NCBI RefSeq assembly: GCF_963082655.1
Contig: NC_081552.1
Coordinates: 198,942,781 to 199,006,780 of the forward strand
Length of the DNA: 64,000 nt
Direction: 5' to 3'
Source: Stomoxys calcitrans
Lineage: Eukaryota; Arthropoda; Insecta; Diptera; Muscidae
How positions within the stretch are numbered: the first letter of the stretch is position 1; the number at the start of each line of letters is the position of its first letter. The translations under genes and the position numbers were made by a program. This document shows positions 11,698 through 23,720 of the stretch, piece after piece. The notes beneath the pieces were generated by a model that did no database searches, was not told the DNA's origin, and saw only the letters and a program-made list of their open reading frames with translations.

Positions 11698-12640
11698 CAC
11701 TGCTCAATCCATTATCGTTATTGCGCTAAATTATCCAATAGTTTGACGGACATTGGTATCCTTGATTTCGAACCACAGTTTTATTATACCCGCCACCGAA
11801 GGATGGAGGACGAAATTTGGGACAGTGAGTTGTGTTCGGCCCTTCGACATCCTTCTTCAATTTGGCTCAGATCGGTCCTGATTTGGATATAGCTGCCATA
11901 TGGACCGATCTCTCGATTTAAGGTTTTGGCCCTATCAAAGGCGCATTTATTGTCCGATGTCGCCAAAATTTGTGACAGTGAATTGTGTTGGGCCCTACGA
12001 CATTCTTCTTCAATTTAGCTCAGATCGGTCCAGATTTGGATATAGCTGCCACATAGACCGTTCTTTCGATTAAAGGTTTTGGGCTTTTGAAAAATCTCAA
12101 AAATTTAAATCGCTTAAAAAAATACTTTTTTGAATAGTTCGAAAACAGGTCACCCTGCTCAATCCATTATCGTTATCGCGCTAAATTTTCCAATAGTTTG
12201 ACGGACATTGGTATCCTTGATTTCGAACCACAGTTTTATTATACCCGCCACCGAAGGATGGAGGACGAAATTTGGGACAGTGTGTTGTGTTCGGCCCTTC
12301 GACATCCTTCTTCAATTTGGCTCAGATCGGTCCTGATTTGGATATAGCTGCCATATGGACCGATCTCTCGATTTAAGGTTTTGGCCCTATAAAAGGCGCA
12401 TTTATTGTCCGATGTCGCCAAAATTTGTGACAGTGAATTGTGTTGGGCCCTACGACATTCTTCTTCAATTTAGCTCAGATCGGTCCAGATTTGGATATAG
12501 CTGCCACATAGACCGTTCTCTCGATTAAAGGTTTTGGGTTCATAAAAGGCGCATTTATTGTCCGCTTTCGCCGAAATTTGACACAGTGACTTATGTTAGG
12601 CTTTTCGACATCCATGTCGTATATGGTTCAGATCGGTTTA
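11698..12640 (-). repeat. Family A start region in a 455 bp tandem duplication
   Basis: 11698-12152 and 12153-~12607 are nearly identical (offset 455), both starting 'ctgctcaatccattatcgtta'. Each copy contains a TATACCCGCCACCGAAGG box (11784 and 12239) followed by family A units. The GTCY microsatellite normally between box and units is missing in both, so the deletion predates the duplication. The second copy continues into the rest of a family A element ending at 14967. Confidence 0.65.
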
Positions 12641-13022
12641 TTTTTATACCCTACACCACTGTGGTACAGGGTATTATAACTTTGTGCAATTGTTTGCAAC
12701 GCTTAGAAGGAGAAGAGTTAGACCCATTGATAAGTATACCGATCGGCTTAGAATCACTTCCGGGCTCAATTTAGCTATGCCCGTCGGTCCGTCTGTCTGT
12801 CCATGTATTCTTGTGATCAAGTAACAGGTCGCATTTATTGTCCGATTGCCATGAAATTTTGCACAAGTCTCTTTTTTGGCCCAAGGACAAACGCTATTGA
12901 TTTTGAACAAAATCGGTTCAGATTTATATATATAGCTCCCATAAATATCTTTTATCCGATATGGCCTTCTAAGGCTGTAGAAGCCACAATTTTGGTCCGA
13001 TCTTTACAAAATTTGGCGTGGG

Positions 13023-13656
13023 TAGTTTTACAATTTTTGTTTGTTTCTTTTTCAAGACGAGCTCAATGGTCGGAGATGCAGATGGAAAAGGAAAGCCAAA
13101 GATAGCAACACACACCAACCACTATGGGACGCGTTTCGTCTTTGGTTAGAAGACTTTTTAACCATATTAGGTGTGATGGCTTCAAGGGCCGTCGACAATC
13201 CTGACTATCAGCTGTACTTTTCCCAATGCATTTATTTTTGTATAATGACAGACATTCTTTCTGTGACAAATTACACTTCTTCCGTACTACACATGATTTT
13301 GTGAATCTGTTGGAAGTTGTATTGATGGCTTCGAACACTAAGACATGGGCAATGGCTCTCGCTGTTGCTCTGTGTGCCCAGGTTCGAATCCTGGCCGGGC
13401 TCTGCCGAATTTTTCATTTTTTCAAGTTTTTGCTTATTAGGGCGAAGATCATTAAATTTTACAATTTTTGTTTGTTTCTCTTTCGAGACGAGCTCAATGA
13501 TCGGAGATGCAAATGGAAAAGCATTTCGAACATTTGCATCTCCGATCATTGAGCTCGTCTGGAAAAAGAAAAACAAACAAAAATTGTAAAATTTAATGAT
13601 ATTCGCCCTAACAGGCAAAAAGTGAGTAGTTTTATTTGAAGAACCAATGCGATTGC
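13023..13656. repeat. Foldback-like insertion with 88 bp inverted arms
   Basis: Arms at ~13428-13515 and ~13531-13622 are inverted copies of each other around a 15 base loop, with a few mismatches. A third partial copy of the arm lies at 13024-13080 ('acaatttttgtttgtttc'). Between them, at 13380-13390, is a perfect B box (GGTTCGAATCC) within a tRNA-like stretch, so the unit may derive from a second tRNA SINE with an inverted partner. Confidence 0.6.
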
Positions 13657-13892
13657 TTGGGTTGCCCAAAAAGTAATTGCGGATGTTTTAAAAGAAAGTA
13701 AATGCATTTTTAATAAAACTTAGAATTAACTTTAATCAAATATACTTTTTTACACTTTTTTTCTAAAGCAAGCTAAAAGTAACAGCTGATAACTGACAGA
13801 AGAAAGAATGCAATTACAGAGTCACAAGCTGTGAAAAAATTTGTCAACGCCGACTATATGAAAAATCTGCAATTACTTTTTGGGCATCCCAA
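13657..13892 (+). mobile_element. mariner-type MITE, copy b
   Basis: Both inverted repeats are present (TTGGGTTGCCCAAAAAGT at the left; 'ctttttgggcatcccaa' at the right, one substitution). The internal sequence is nearly that of copies d and e. It lies in family C, beside the foldback. Confidence 0.85.
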
Positions 13893-14233
13893 TATATATT
13901 TTGTCCGATATGGCCTTTTAAGGCTGTAGAAGCAACTATTCCGATTTTAACAAGTTGTAGTACGAGGTGTTTAATTTGACGTCTTCGATTTAGATATAGG
14001 TCCCCGATATATCTTTCATCCCAAATAGACTTGAGCCTGTAGAAATCACAATTTTCGTCCGATTTTGCATAAGACGTTTTATTTGACGTTCCAATACGTG
14101 CGCAAAATTTCATTAAAATCGGTCCAGATATAGATATAGCTCTAGTGTATATAATTTATCTGATATGGACTTTTAAGGCAGTAAAGCCACAATTTTGGTC
14201 ACATCTCTACAATATAGGGCGTGAGATGTTCTA

Positions 14234-14471
14234 TGGTTGCCCAAAAATTAATTGCGGATTTTTCATATAGTCGGCGTTGACAAATTTTTTCACAGCTTGT
14301 GACTCTGTAATTGCATTCTTTCTTCTGTCAGTTATCAGCTGTTACTTTTAGCTTGCTTTAGAAAAAAACGTGTAAAAAAAGTATATTTGATTAATGTTCA
14401 TTCTAAGTTTTATTAAAAATGTATTTACTTTATTTTTTAAAAAATCCGCAATTACTTTTTGGGCAATCCAA
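14234..14471 (-). mobile_element. mariner-type MITE, copy c
   Basis: Reverse orientation of copies a, b, d and e: internal text 'gtcagttatcagctgttac' is the complement. The left end is slightly decayed ('tggttgcccaaaaatta'), the right end is 'gggcaatccaa'. It sits between TA dinucleotides. Confidence 0.85.
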
Positions 14472-14745
14472 TATTTAACGTCCCAGTGTGTGTCATCAAA
14501 CAGGTTACGATATAACACCCATATAGTCTTTTATCCGATATGACCTTTTAAGGATGTGGAAATCCAAATCTTTTGTCCTTTAGTAGGAAAATCTGGCAAA
14601 GTTCTATTTAATATTTCAATAGGTATTCAAGTTAAAGTCTGACTAGGTTTCGAGATAAGTTCTACATATAAAAAGTACGACGTACAGCAGGTGGTGTAGG
14701 GTATTATATAGTCGGCTCCACCCGACTTTTGTCTTTCCTTACTGG

Positions 14746-14967
14746 TAAGATATACCGACTAATTAGATCAATAATTTGTTATACACAATTGAACAATGAC
14801 TTGTACTTGTTAGTATTTCTTCCAAATCTGACATATTTCGATTTAGCTGCTATGGAGCATAAGGTATGCATTTTCACCGCAATTTGACGAAAGATGGTGT
14901 ACACATATACCCGAGGTAGTGGGTATCCAAAGTTCGTCCTGGCCGAACTTAATGCCTTTTTACTTGT
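14746..14967 (-). repeat. Family A terminal segment
   Basis: 'acccgaggtagtgggtatcc', a decayed palindrome (TTCGTCCTGGCCGAA) and 'aatgcctttttacttgtttc' complete the family A element begun at ~12237 and split by family C. Confidence 0.65.
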
Positions 14968-15560
14968 TTCTGCAATATTTGCACCATATTGTGACAAAGT
15001 TTTAAAGATCTTTTGAAATGTTCAATATTTTTCCCTATTTAGTACAACACATTATTAATTATTCATACAAAACCAAACCACATCCATCAACATCTTTTCA
15101 ACTTTGAAAATGTCAAAAAAAAAAAAAAAAGTTTTCTTCATTCCTTTGGACATAGGCAAATATTGATGGACTTTATTCATCCGTATAGGCAATTTGCATG
15201 AACCTCATTCATACACACACACACACACGCACATAAGTGAGAATTAATGTAGAAAAGGGAAGACAACAACAATAGCAAATATTTAATGGAAAATGAAAGA
15301 ACATAAAAGCCATATTTGCTATTATTTTTGCAAAACAGTAGATGGCAAAAAAAATTACGAAAATTGTATCTAAAGTTACTTGGCAGAGTTTAATTTATGA
15401 GGAACTACTTACATTCATTGTTGAAAAGAAGGAGCAAGTATCGAAGTAGCAGCCAGTGGTCTCACCACAAAAAATTCTGAAATGAATAAAGAGAGAAATT
15501 GAAGTGAAATTAGATTATAAAAATTTTCATAAAATGTCTGTCAAGTTTTTTGTAAAAGAA
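14968..15560. other. Unassigned DNA with a (CA)n microsatellite
   Basis: CA repeat at ~15213-15230 and an A run at ~15115-15130. No TE or coding signal recognised. Confidence 0.4.
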
Positions 15561-17082
15561 TATTTTTATACCCACCACCGAAGGATGGGGGTATATTCAT
15601 TTTGTCATTCCGTTTGCAACACATCGAAATATCCATTTCCGACCCTATAAAGTATATATATTCTTGACCAGCGTAAAAATCTAAGACGATCTAGCCATGT
15701 CCGTCCGTCTGTCTGTTGAAATCACGCTACAGTCTTTAAAAATAGAGATATTGAGCTGAAATTTTGCACAGATTCTTTTTTTGTCCATAAGCAGGTTAAG
15801 TTCGAAGATGTGCTATTTCGGACTATTTCTTGATATAGCCCCCATATAGACCAATCCTCCGATTTAGGGTCTTAGGCCAATAAAAGCCACATTAATTATC
15901 CGATTTTGATGAAATTTGGGACGGTAAGTTGTGTTAGGCCCTTCGACATTCTTCGTTAATTTGGCTCAGATCGGTCCAGATTTGGATATAGCTGCCATAT
16001 AGACCGATCCTCTGATTTAGGGTCTTTGGCACATATAATCCACATTAATTATCCGATTTTGATGAAATTTGGGACGGTAAGTTGTGTTAGGCCCTTCGAC
16101 ATTCTTCGTTAATTTGGCTCAGATCGGTCCAGATTTAGTTATAGCTGCCATATAAACCGATCCTCCGATTTAGGGTCTTAGGGCCATAAAATCCACGTTA
16201 ATTATCCGATTTTGATGAAATTTGGGACAGTGAGTTTTGTTAGGCTGTTTCGACATCCTTCGTCAATTTGGCTCAGATCGGTCTAGATTTGGATATAGCT
16301 GACATATAGACCGATCCTCCGATTTAGGGTTTTAGGCCCATAAAAGCCACATTTATTATCCGATTTTGCTGAAACTAGGGACAGCGAGTTGACCTAGGCC
16401 CCTCGACATCTTTCTTTAACGTGGTCCTGATCGGTTCAGATTTGGGCATAACTGCCATATAGACCGAATTCTGGATTTAAGGTTTTGGGCCCATAAAAGG
16501 CGCATTTATTGTCCGATATCGGGGAAATTTGGGACAGTGAGTTAAGTAAAGCTCCTTAACATACTTCTGCAGTATGGCACAGATCGGTCCAGATTTGGAT
16601 ATAGCTGCTATATAGACCGATCTCTCGGTTTTAGGTTTTGGGGCCATAAAAGGCGTATTTATTGTGCGATGTCGCCGAAATATGGGACCGTGCTTTGTGT
16701 TAGGCTCTTCGAAATTTTTCTGCAACTTGGCCCAAATCGGTCCAGATTTTGATATAGCTGCCATGTAGACCGATATCTCGATTTAAAGTCTTGGTAAGAG
16801 GCGCATTTATAATACGATTTCACTGAAATTTGACACCGTGACTTATGTAAGGCTTTTCGACATCCGCGTCGTATATGGTACAGATCGGTTTATTTTTAGA
16901 TATAGCTACTGTAATTATTAGTATTTGGTCCAAATCGGAACATATTTCGATATAACTGCTATGAGATGTAAGGTATGCCATTTTCACCGGATTTTGATGA
17001 AAGGTGTTTTACATATATACCCGAGGTGGTGGGTATCCAAAGTTCGGCCCGGCCGAACTTAACGCCTTTTTACTTGTTTTTT
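15561..17082 (-). repeat. Family A Helitron-like element, complete
   Basis: Starts TATACCCACCACCGAAGG at ~15569, then GTCCGTCCGTCTGTCTG at ~15699, then about seven units of 153-154 bp (unit starts 15969, 16122, 16276), ending at the palindrome TTCGGCCCGGCCGAA (~17042) and 'cgcctttttacttgtttt'. Each unit carries GATCGGTC about 25 bases before GACCGATC, an inverted pair. GTCY core, central tandem repeats and a palindromic end fit DINE-1-type non-autonomous Helitrons; this is inference without a consensus comparison. Confidence 0.65.
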
Positions 17083-18237
17083 ATATCGCGGTTTACTCAA
17101 AACTTCTTGCAGATATTAAATTCTCATTAAAACTGTAAAAACTTGATTATTTGCAAATTTTATTAAATTTTGATAATTATAGAAAATTTTATATTTTGGT
17201 TTTTTTTATAATTTTTTTGTGCCATTTGATCAACATTTTCTTAAAAAAAAAAAACAAATTGGGAAAATTTCATTTTCCCAGAAATTTTCTTTTAATCCCA
17301 CCTCCCCCCAAAACAAATGGCAACAGTGTCTAGCAACTTCAGCATGACTAAACATTTCCGAGTCATGCCAGTGTCAGATATGTTCATCTCTGGTGAAGAT
17401 GAAGATGATGGCCACAGGGAAAGAGAAGAAAAAATTTGTCTTACCAAAACTCCTGTCCTGGGTTGGGTAATGCATGTGTAAGTCTTGCCAAAGAAAACAA
17501 TCAGCAATGTACTCCAAACACACACACACACTCAAATATACACCCACACAAAATCATTACACACACCCTGACACACATAGGTCAAATTTTCCATATATCA
17601 TCCCAGGAATTTCCGTTTTTTTTTTTTGCAAACTTGCTCTTTTGTCAGAAATTTAAAAAACCATTTTTCTTTCATTTTGTGTCTTAGTAGTACTTTAGTT
17701 TTAGGGAGTTTTTCTTGTTAGGAATTCATGCGAAAAATTCAATGCGTTTACCACTATGAAAGGCATATCTGTTTTGGATATTCTCAAGTATAATAAATCA
17801 CATCAGTGTCTTGGGTGGTCAATGCGGTAAAGATCTCTAAATCATTAGCCTTCAAATGATGAGGGCAAGTTAAAATACCTTCGAAAAGAACAATCATATT
17901 TTTACAACACTTAAGTGAGCGCTATTTAGCGACTAATAAATCATTGTAAATAACGAGATAGTCTTTTGGAAAGGAAAACCTTTAATCATATTTTTAAATA
18001 AATTCTTTTAATAACGTCACTGCTTCAGATAAGTAAAAACGCCATCAACATTTGCTCTTAGAGAAAATTGTGTTAAAATTTTATCGAAAGAGAGATATTT
18101 TTTTTTTCTTTACGCATTCACAGCTGGTCATTTGAATCAATATATATATTGGATTGATAACCCCTAAAGGGAGTCGAGCTTTAATGAGCCAAGAGTATGC
18201 CATGTAGAAAAGACGGAATGAGTTTGAAGAAAAGAAA
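17083..18237. other. Unassigned DNA with CA-rich stretch
   Basis: A CACACACAC tract at ~17519-17533 and A/T homopolymers. No recognised element. The short ORF translating as HTHTHSN is the microsatellite. Confidence 0.4.
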
Positions 18238-19188
18238 ACAAGTAAAAGCGTGCTAAGTTCGGCCGGGCCGAATCTTGGGAACCCACCGCTATGGATTCTG
18301 CTAAAAATAAATTAAGTTGAAGGGCATAATTTTATTCTACATACTTCTAGGGACCGAACAAGGATGATCGAGAGATCGTTTTACATGGACGCTATATCAG
18401 GTTATGGACCGATTTAAACCATATTAAACACAATTGTTAGAAGTCATAACATACACATGCATAATTTCATCCAAATCGGATACAAATTGCGGCTTTCAAG
18501 GGCTCAAGAAGTTAAATCGGGAGGTTGGTTTATATGGGGGCTATATCGGGTTATACACTGATTCAGACCGTATTTTGCACAATTGTTGGAAGTCATAACA
18601 GAATACTACATGCTCAATTTCAGACAAATCGGACAAAAATTTACGCTTGTAAGGAGTCAAGAAGTCAAATCGTTAGATCGGTTAATGTGGGAGCTATATC
18701 AGGTAATAGACCGATGCGGACCGTACTTAGCACAATTGTTGAAATCGATCACCCGATTTGAAATCCGTTCAGCCAAAACGGCTAATCAAATCGGGTGATC
18801 GGTTTATATGGCAGCTATATCAAGTTCTTGACCGATTCGGACCGTACTTACCATATTTATTGGAAGTCATAAGAGAACACAACATGCAAAATTTCATCCA
18901 AATCGAACAAAAATTGCGGCTTCCAGGGGCTCAAGAAGTCATATCGGGAGATCGGTTTATATGGGAGCTATATTTAAATCTGAATTAATTTGACCCATTT
19001 GCAACCCCCATTGACCTATATCAATATTAAGTATCTGTGCAAAATTTCAAGCGGCTAGCTTTACGGGTTCGACCACTATAGTGGTTTCGACAGAGGGACA
19101 GACGCATGTGGACATGGCTAGATCGAATGAGAATGTCGGGACGATCCAGAATATATATATATACTTTATGGGGACCCAGATCAATAAT
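18238..19188 (+). repeat. Family B element, nearly complete
   Basis: Head AAGCGTGCTAAGTTCGG at ~18244, four ~150 bp units, a shortened 'gacagacgcatgtggacatggctag' core and 'atatatatactttatgggg'. It is cut at ~19188 by LINE sequence before the TATACCCCC box. Confidence 0.65.
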
Positions 19189-19275
19189 TCGAGATGTGGT
19201 CTGGGCATAAATCCGTGTAAGACAGAATTAGTTCTTTTCAGCAGGAGATATAAGTTGCCTTCAGTCGCACCAGTC
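19189..19275 (+). pseudogene. LINE fragment (RT region)
   Basis: One open stretch reads GLGINPCKTELVLFSRRYKL, which matches in character the piece after the RT core in the relics at 34681 and 45593. Only ~85 bases are present. Confidence 0.6.
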
Positions 19276-19577
19276 TGCTTGCAAATTTGCTCATGAACAT
19301 TTCTCTAAGGAACTGGGGTAAACTTTTCACAATTCACTGAGTGCTGGCCGATTCAAATTTTAAGCTCAATGATAAGGGGACCTGCTTTTTATACCCGAAT
19401 CCGAGCGACACCTCTTTGGGGAGAAGTTTTAACACGGCATAGTACCTCACAAATGTCGCCAGCATTAGGAGGGAATAGCCACCGCTGAAAATATTTTCTG
19501 ATGGTTTCGCCAGGATTCGTGCCCAAGCTTTCAGCGTCATAGGCCGACACCCTAACTTCTGCGCTACGGTGGCCTCC
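19276..19577 (-). mobile_element. tRNA-derived SINE
   Basis: Full span in reverse orientation. The B box is damaged (GGATTCGTGCC on the plus strand), so Pol III activity is unlikely. Confidence 0.75.
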
Positions 19578-20955
19578 GTGACTCAAGAAAGTACATATAT
19601 TATTGATCCTCTTGACATTCTAAGTCTAAGTCCCTAACTTCCGAAGTGATGAAGCTAGGCCCTTGAATTTTTTTTTGTGGGTTGGGATTGTAAGAGGCTC
19701 AAATCGATCCATGTTTTGATATACAAAAACAACAACAAATTTTGCCCATGACCATACCACTTAAGAACAGGGGCAAACTTCTCACCTATCAATGAGTGCA
19801 GTCCAATTCAAGTTTAAGCTCAATGATAAGGGTCCTTCATTTTATAGCCGAGTCCGAACGGCATGCCGCAGTGCGACACCTCCTTTGAGGAGAAGTTCTA
19901 CATGGCATAGTACCTCACAAATGTTGCCAGCATTGGGAGGGGAAAGCCACCGCTGAAAATTTTTTCTAATGGTGTCGCCAGGATTCGAACCCTGGCGTTC
20001 AGCGTCATAGGCGTACAAGCTTACCTCTGCGCTACGGTGACCTCAATGTTTTGATATAGCTGCGATTTAAACTCATCTCGGATTTTGAATTTTTGACCCT
20101 CTAGAAGGCGCTATTCTTTTTCGATTTGGCTGGAATTTCGCACACTGTGTTTCGTTTTGCTATCCAACAACTGTGCTCTGTATGGTCTAAATTGGTTAGT
20201 AACTTCATGTAGCTGCCATATGAACCGATCGTCAGATTGTTTTCTTGAGCCGCTGGAGGGCGCAATTACCAAACAATTTGAATGAACAAACGCGTAGATC
20301 TAGCCGCTGGGGATTGCAAATGGGCCATATCGGTTCAAATTAAAACCGATTTTCCGATTTGACTTCTTGAACCCCTGGAAGACGCAATTTTTATCCGATT
20401 TGGCTAAAATTTTGCATGTAGTGTTCTGTTGTGTTTTCCAACATTTGTGCTTAGTACGGTTCACATCGGTCAATAAACTGATATAGCTCCCATATAAGCC
20501 GATCTCCCGACTTGACTTCTTAAGCCCTTACAAGCCGCAATTGTTGACCGATATGGCTGAAATTTTGCATGCAGAGTTCTGTTGTGACTTCCGACAAATG
20601 TGTCAAGTACGGTCCAAATCGATCTATAACCTGATATAGCTCCTATATAAACCGATCGCCCGATGTGACTTCTTAAGCCCGTACAAGCTTCAATTGTTGT
20701 CCGACTTGGCTGGCTACGTTACGACTTCCAAACACCAAATACGGTGCAAATCAATCAATAACCTGACATAGCTCCCATGTTAACCGGTCTCTCGATCATT
20801 CGTGTTCGGTGAGTAGAAGCTTAAATTTTTGCTGGTTCGACAGAAGTTTTGTGCCCTTTAACTAAATTTATTTTGTATTCATTTTTAACAGAATCCATGG
20901 TGGTGGGTTCCAAAGATTCGGCCTGGCTGAACTTATCAGGCTTTTACTTGCTTTT
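19578..20955 (-). repeat. Family B element interrupted by a SINE
   Basis: Family B in reverse: units 'gatatagct..catataa.ccgatc', GGTTCCAAAGATTCGGCC near 20906 and a decayed palindrome end ('ttcggcctggctgaac') at ~20917-20933. The microsatellite region is mostly lost. A SINE with target duplication sits at 19723-20045. Confidence 0.65.
19723..20045 (-). mobile_element. tRNA-derived SINE with 12 bp target-site duplication
   Basis: Reverse orientation, complete from tRNA-like head to the 3' tail, which ends 'acaaaaacaacaacaaat' on the plus strand. The 12 bases ATGTTTTGATAT occur directly before (19711-19722) and after (20046-20057) the copy, and the family B host sequence is restored if one copy is removed. 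A direct duplication of this length is the mark of LINE-mediated insertion. Confidence 0.9.
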
Positions 20956-22030
20956 ACCTAACAGAAGATTATATTCCAAGATTTTTGGTAAACAATCCAT
21001 GATTGCACTTACGTAGTATAATGCCTGCCTTATATTTCTAGTATACCTTAGAGTGTAAAATGAAAGGCGAACATTGTAAGTCTGCTTAAAGTTTTCATAT
21101 TAACTTGGATTGCTGACACAGTTTAGTTTTCAATTTTAATTAAGATCGCTGTTAAAAATATTCCCTCATATACCCACAACTCTACTCCTATCCGAAAAAC
21201 TTTAAATCTCTTTCCAAACACATAACCATAGATATTCAATCTCTGTAGAAACCATTGTCAATGTGCAGATAACAAATACTTGGCAGAGTTGCAGAAAATC
21301 TTAAAGTTCACTTATCATGAAATCAGCAGATTAAATTTTGTCCTCAATCGCATTGCAAATCGAATGAGTACGCATTACGGTATGCACTCCAGTGAACATG
21401 AATTGCAGCTGCTGCTGCTGCTGCTGCTGAAACCGCTGGTCTTGCTGATGCAGCTGCCACGTCAAAAGAAACCGCAGCAGGAATTGCAACAACCGCAACA
21501 AAAACTTTTGTTGAAGCAGCCCCACTCAGGAAACTAAGGACATAATTAATTGTCAAAGGACTTGCAAATGCTATGGAATTCCTGATGCATAAACGATGCC
21601 AAGGGGGAGGAGCTATGGTGGCAGCAGATTTTTGTTATGCGAACACATTATTATTTCTCTTAGGCATGTGCATGGAAAAGTTTTTTTGTAAAGTTCATGA
21701 CATGCGAACAGTAGGGCAAAAAGTTCTGGAGAGTACTTTCTGATTGATTGATTGCCGATTAATACACACAGTTTTTAAAGAACAATCACACGGAGCAGCA
21801 AACAAAGAAAAACGCATTAAGTTCGGGCAGGGCCAAACTATGAATGCCAATCGCCACGGATATATTTTAATAAAATTTTGTTGTTATCAGAATTGAGTTA
21901 AACTAGAGATCGGTCTATTTACAGTTAAAACTAGAATAAATTCACTAAGTTCGGGTACGAGAGGTCGAGATGTCCATCCCATAGAAGGAGAACACGATGC
22001 ACAGAAGGAGAAAAAAGGAGGAAAAAGGAG
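20956..22030. other. Unassigned DNA with a CTG repeat and a repeat-head remnant
   Basis: A (CTG/CAG) run at ~21404-21430 opens Leu, Ala or Gln reading frames, none of which has domain character. A decayed palindromic head ('gcattaagttcgggcagggcc') is at ~21812-21832, and a purine-rich GAAGGAGAAAAAAGG tract at ~22004-22032. Confidence 0.4.
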
Positions 22031-22032
22031 AA

Positions 22033-23034
22033 ACAAGTAAAAGCGTGCTAAGTTCGGGTGGGCCGAATCTTACACACCCTTCACCATGGATCGCATTTGC
22101 CGAGTTCTTCTCCCGGCATCTCTTCTTAGGCAAAAAAGGATATAAGAAAAGATTTGCTCTGCTTTTAATATATTATTACATGTTGGATACCTGTGTAAAA
22201 TGTCAGCCAATTCGAATAAGAATTGCGCCCTTTGGTCTTGAGCCCCCAAAGGGCGAAATAGAGAGATCGATTTATATGGGAGCTGTATCGGGCTATAGAC
22301 CGATTCAGATCATAATAAACACGTATGTTGATGGTCATGAGAGGATCCGTAGTACATAATTTCAGGCAAATCGGAGAATAATTGCGACCTCTAGAGGCTC
22401 AAGAAGTCAAGATCCCAGATCGGTTTATATGGCAGCTATATCAGGTTATTAACCGATTTGAACCATACTTGGCACAGTTGTTGGATATCATAACAAAACA
22501 CGTCGTGCAAAATTTCATTCCAATCGAATAAGAATTGCGCACTCTAGAGGCTCAAGAAGTCAAGACCCAAGATCGGTTTATATGGCAGCTATATCAGGTT
22601 ATGGACCGATTTGAACCATACTTGGCAAAGTTGTTGGATATCATAACAAAACACGTCGTGCAAAATTTCATTCCAATCGGATAAGAATTGTGCACTCTAG
22701 AGGCTCAAGAAGTCAAGACCCAAGATCGGTTGATATGGCAGCTATATCAAAACATGGACCGATATGGCCCATTTACAATACCAACCGACCTACACCAATA
22801 AGAAGTATTTGCGCAAAATTTCAAGCGGCTAACTTTACTCCTTCGGAAGTTAGCGTGCTTTCGACAGACAGACGGACGGACGGACAGACGGACGGACATG
22901 GCTAGATCGACATAAAATGTCGCGACGATCAAGAATACATTTACTTTATGGGGTCTCAGACGAATATTTCGAGTAGTTACAAACAGAATGACGATATTAG
23001 TATACCCCCCATCTTATGGTGGAGGGTATAGAAA
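22033..23034 (+). repeat. Family B element, complete
   Basis: Head AAGCGTGCTAAGTTCGG at ~22040, units starting 22418, 22571 and 22724 (period 153), the microsatellite GACAGACGGACGGACGG at ~22864-22898, and the closing box 'tatacccccc atcttatggtggagggtata' ending ~23030. This is the clearest family B copy for period and ends. Confidence 0.7.
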
Positions 23035-23445
23035 GGAGAAAAATTATGAAAGCTAAGGTGTGCAAAACTTCAAGACCTAGGTTGCCCTGGCGCCTTTTGA
23101 AAGGCCCCTAAAGTTGGTCACCTCGGTATTTCGAAAAATTGTTCGGGCTGCAAATCTTCATTTATGGTCTGATTCTCAAAATTTTATAATGGATAGTGCC
23201 CGAAAATCCCTACAAAAAAAAACCGCTTGAGGTCTAGAATATCTCCATTGGTTTCGGAGATATTCGACTCAAATTTTTTTTGTGCAATTTTGACCGAGAT
23301 CTGCTTTGTATTTTGCAATTTGCAAAGGCATTTGTGGTTCAAAATTAATTTTGTGCAACATTTACAACGACTTTGTCGCTACCAGAGTCAATATCAGATC
23401 TCTCAGTTAAACGTTATACAGTTCGGAAATCAAAAAATGTGAAAA
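23035..23445. other. Unassigned stretch
   Basis: No element recognised. Confidence 0.35.
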
Positions 23446-23720
23446 AAGTGCAGTTTTTGTATTTAAGCAGTTCGCTGGATGTCCCACTCTTTATCATGGT
23501 GTCCACAATACGTTCCATAGTTTTGAGCAGAAAGGACGTAAGACTTATAGTCCTGTAGGCCTTTGGTGTCGCACAACTTGCCCAGCCGGGCTGGGATATA
23601 AATACCACCCTTGCCTCCTGCCAGGCTTTCGGAGTATATGCAAGTCCCAGGCACGCTTTGAAAATATTGCAGAGATGGGGCGCCAGATAGTCCTCCTCCT
23701 TCTGGTGGTGGGTATGCAAA
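23446..23720 (-). pseudogene. LINE RT fragment
   Basis: On the minus strand: LGLAYTPKAWQEARVVFI, then a proline-glycine equivalent, then AYRTISLTSFLLKTMERIVD. These are the N-terminal finger motifs of a non-LTR RT and closely match the relic at ~25640-25780 in plus orientation. A frameshift is visible (two overlapping frames). Both ends are truncated. Confidence 0.75.

Larger units (their letters stand above)
12643..14745 (-). repeat. Family C repeat, nested inside family A and itself interrupted
   Basis: Starts with TATACCCTACACCACTGTGG, a GTCCGTCTGTCTG microsatellite at ~12790 and 'aggtcgcatttattgtccgat' units, and ends with 'ggtggtgtagggtattatatag' and GTCGGCTCCACCCGAC at ~14712-14727. 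It is broken by foldback material (13023-13656) and two MITEs. The family A tail resumes right after it. Confidence 0.6.

Noticed and set aside
13370..13412. tRNA gene suggested by GGTTCGAATCC
   Set aside because: No convincing acceptor stem or A box at the right distance; sits in a foldback repeat.
15561..17082. CRISPR-like regular repeat array
   Set aside because: Units are contiguous ~153 bp tandem repeats without spacers, in a eukaryotic setting.
21331..21525. Gln/Leu-rich ORF on the minus strand
   Set aside because: Product of the CTG/CAG run; no support outside it.
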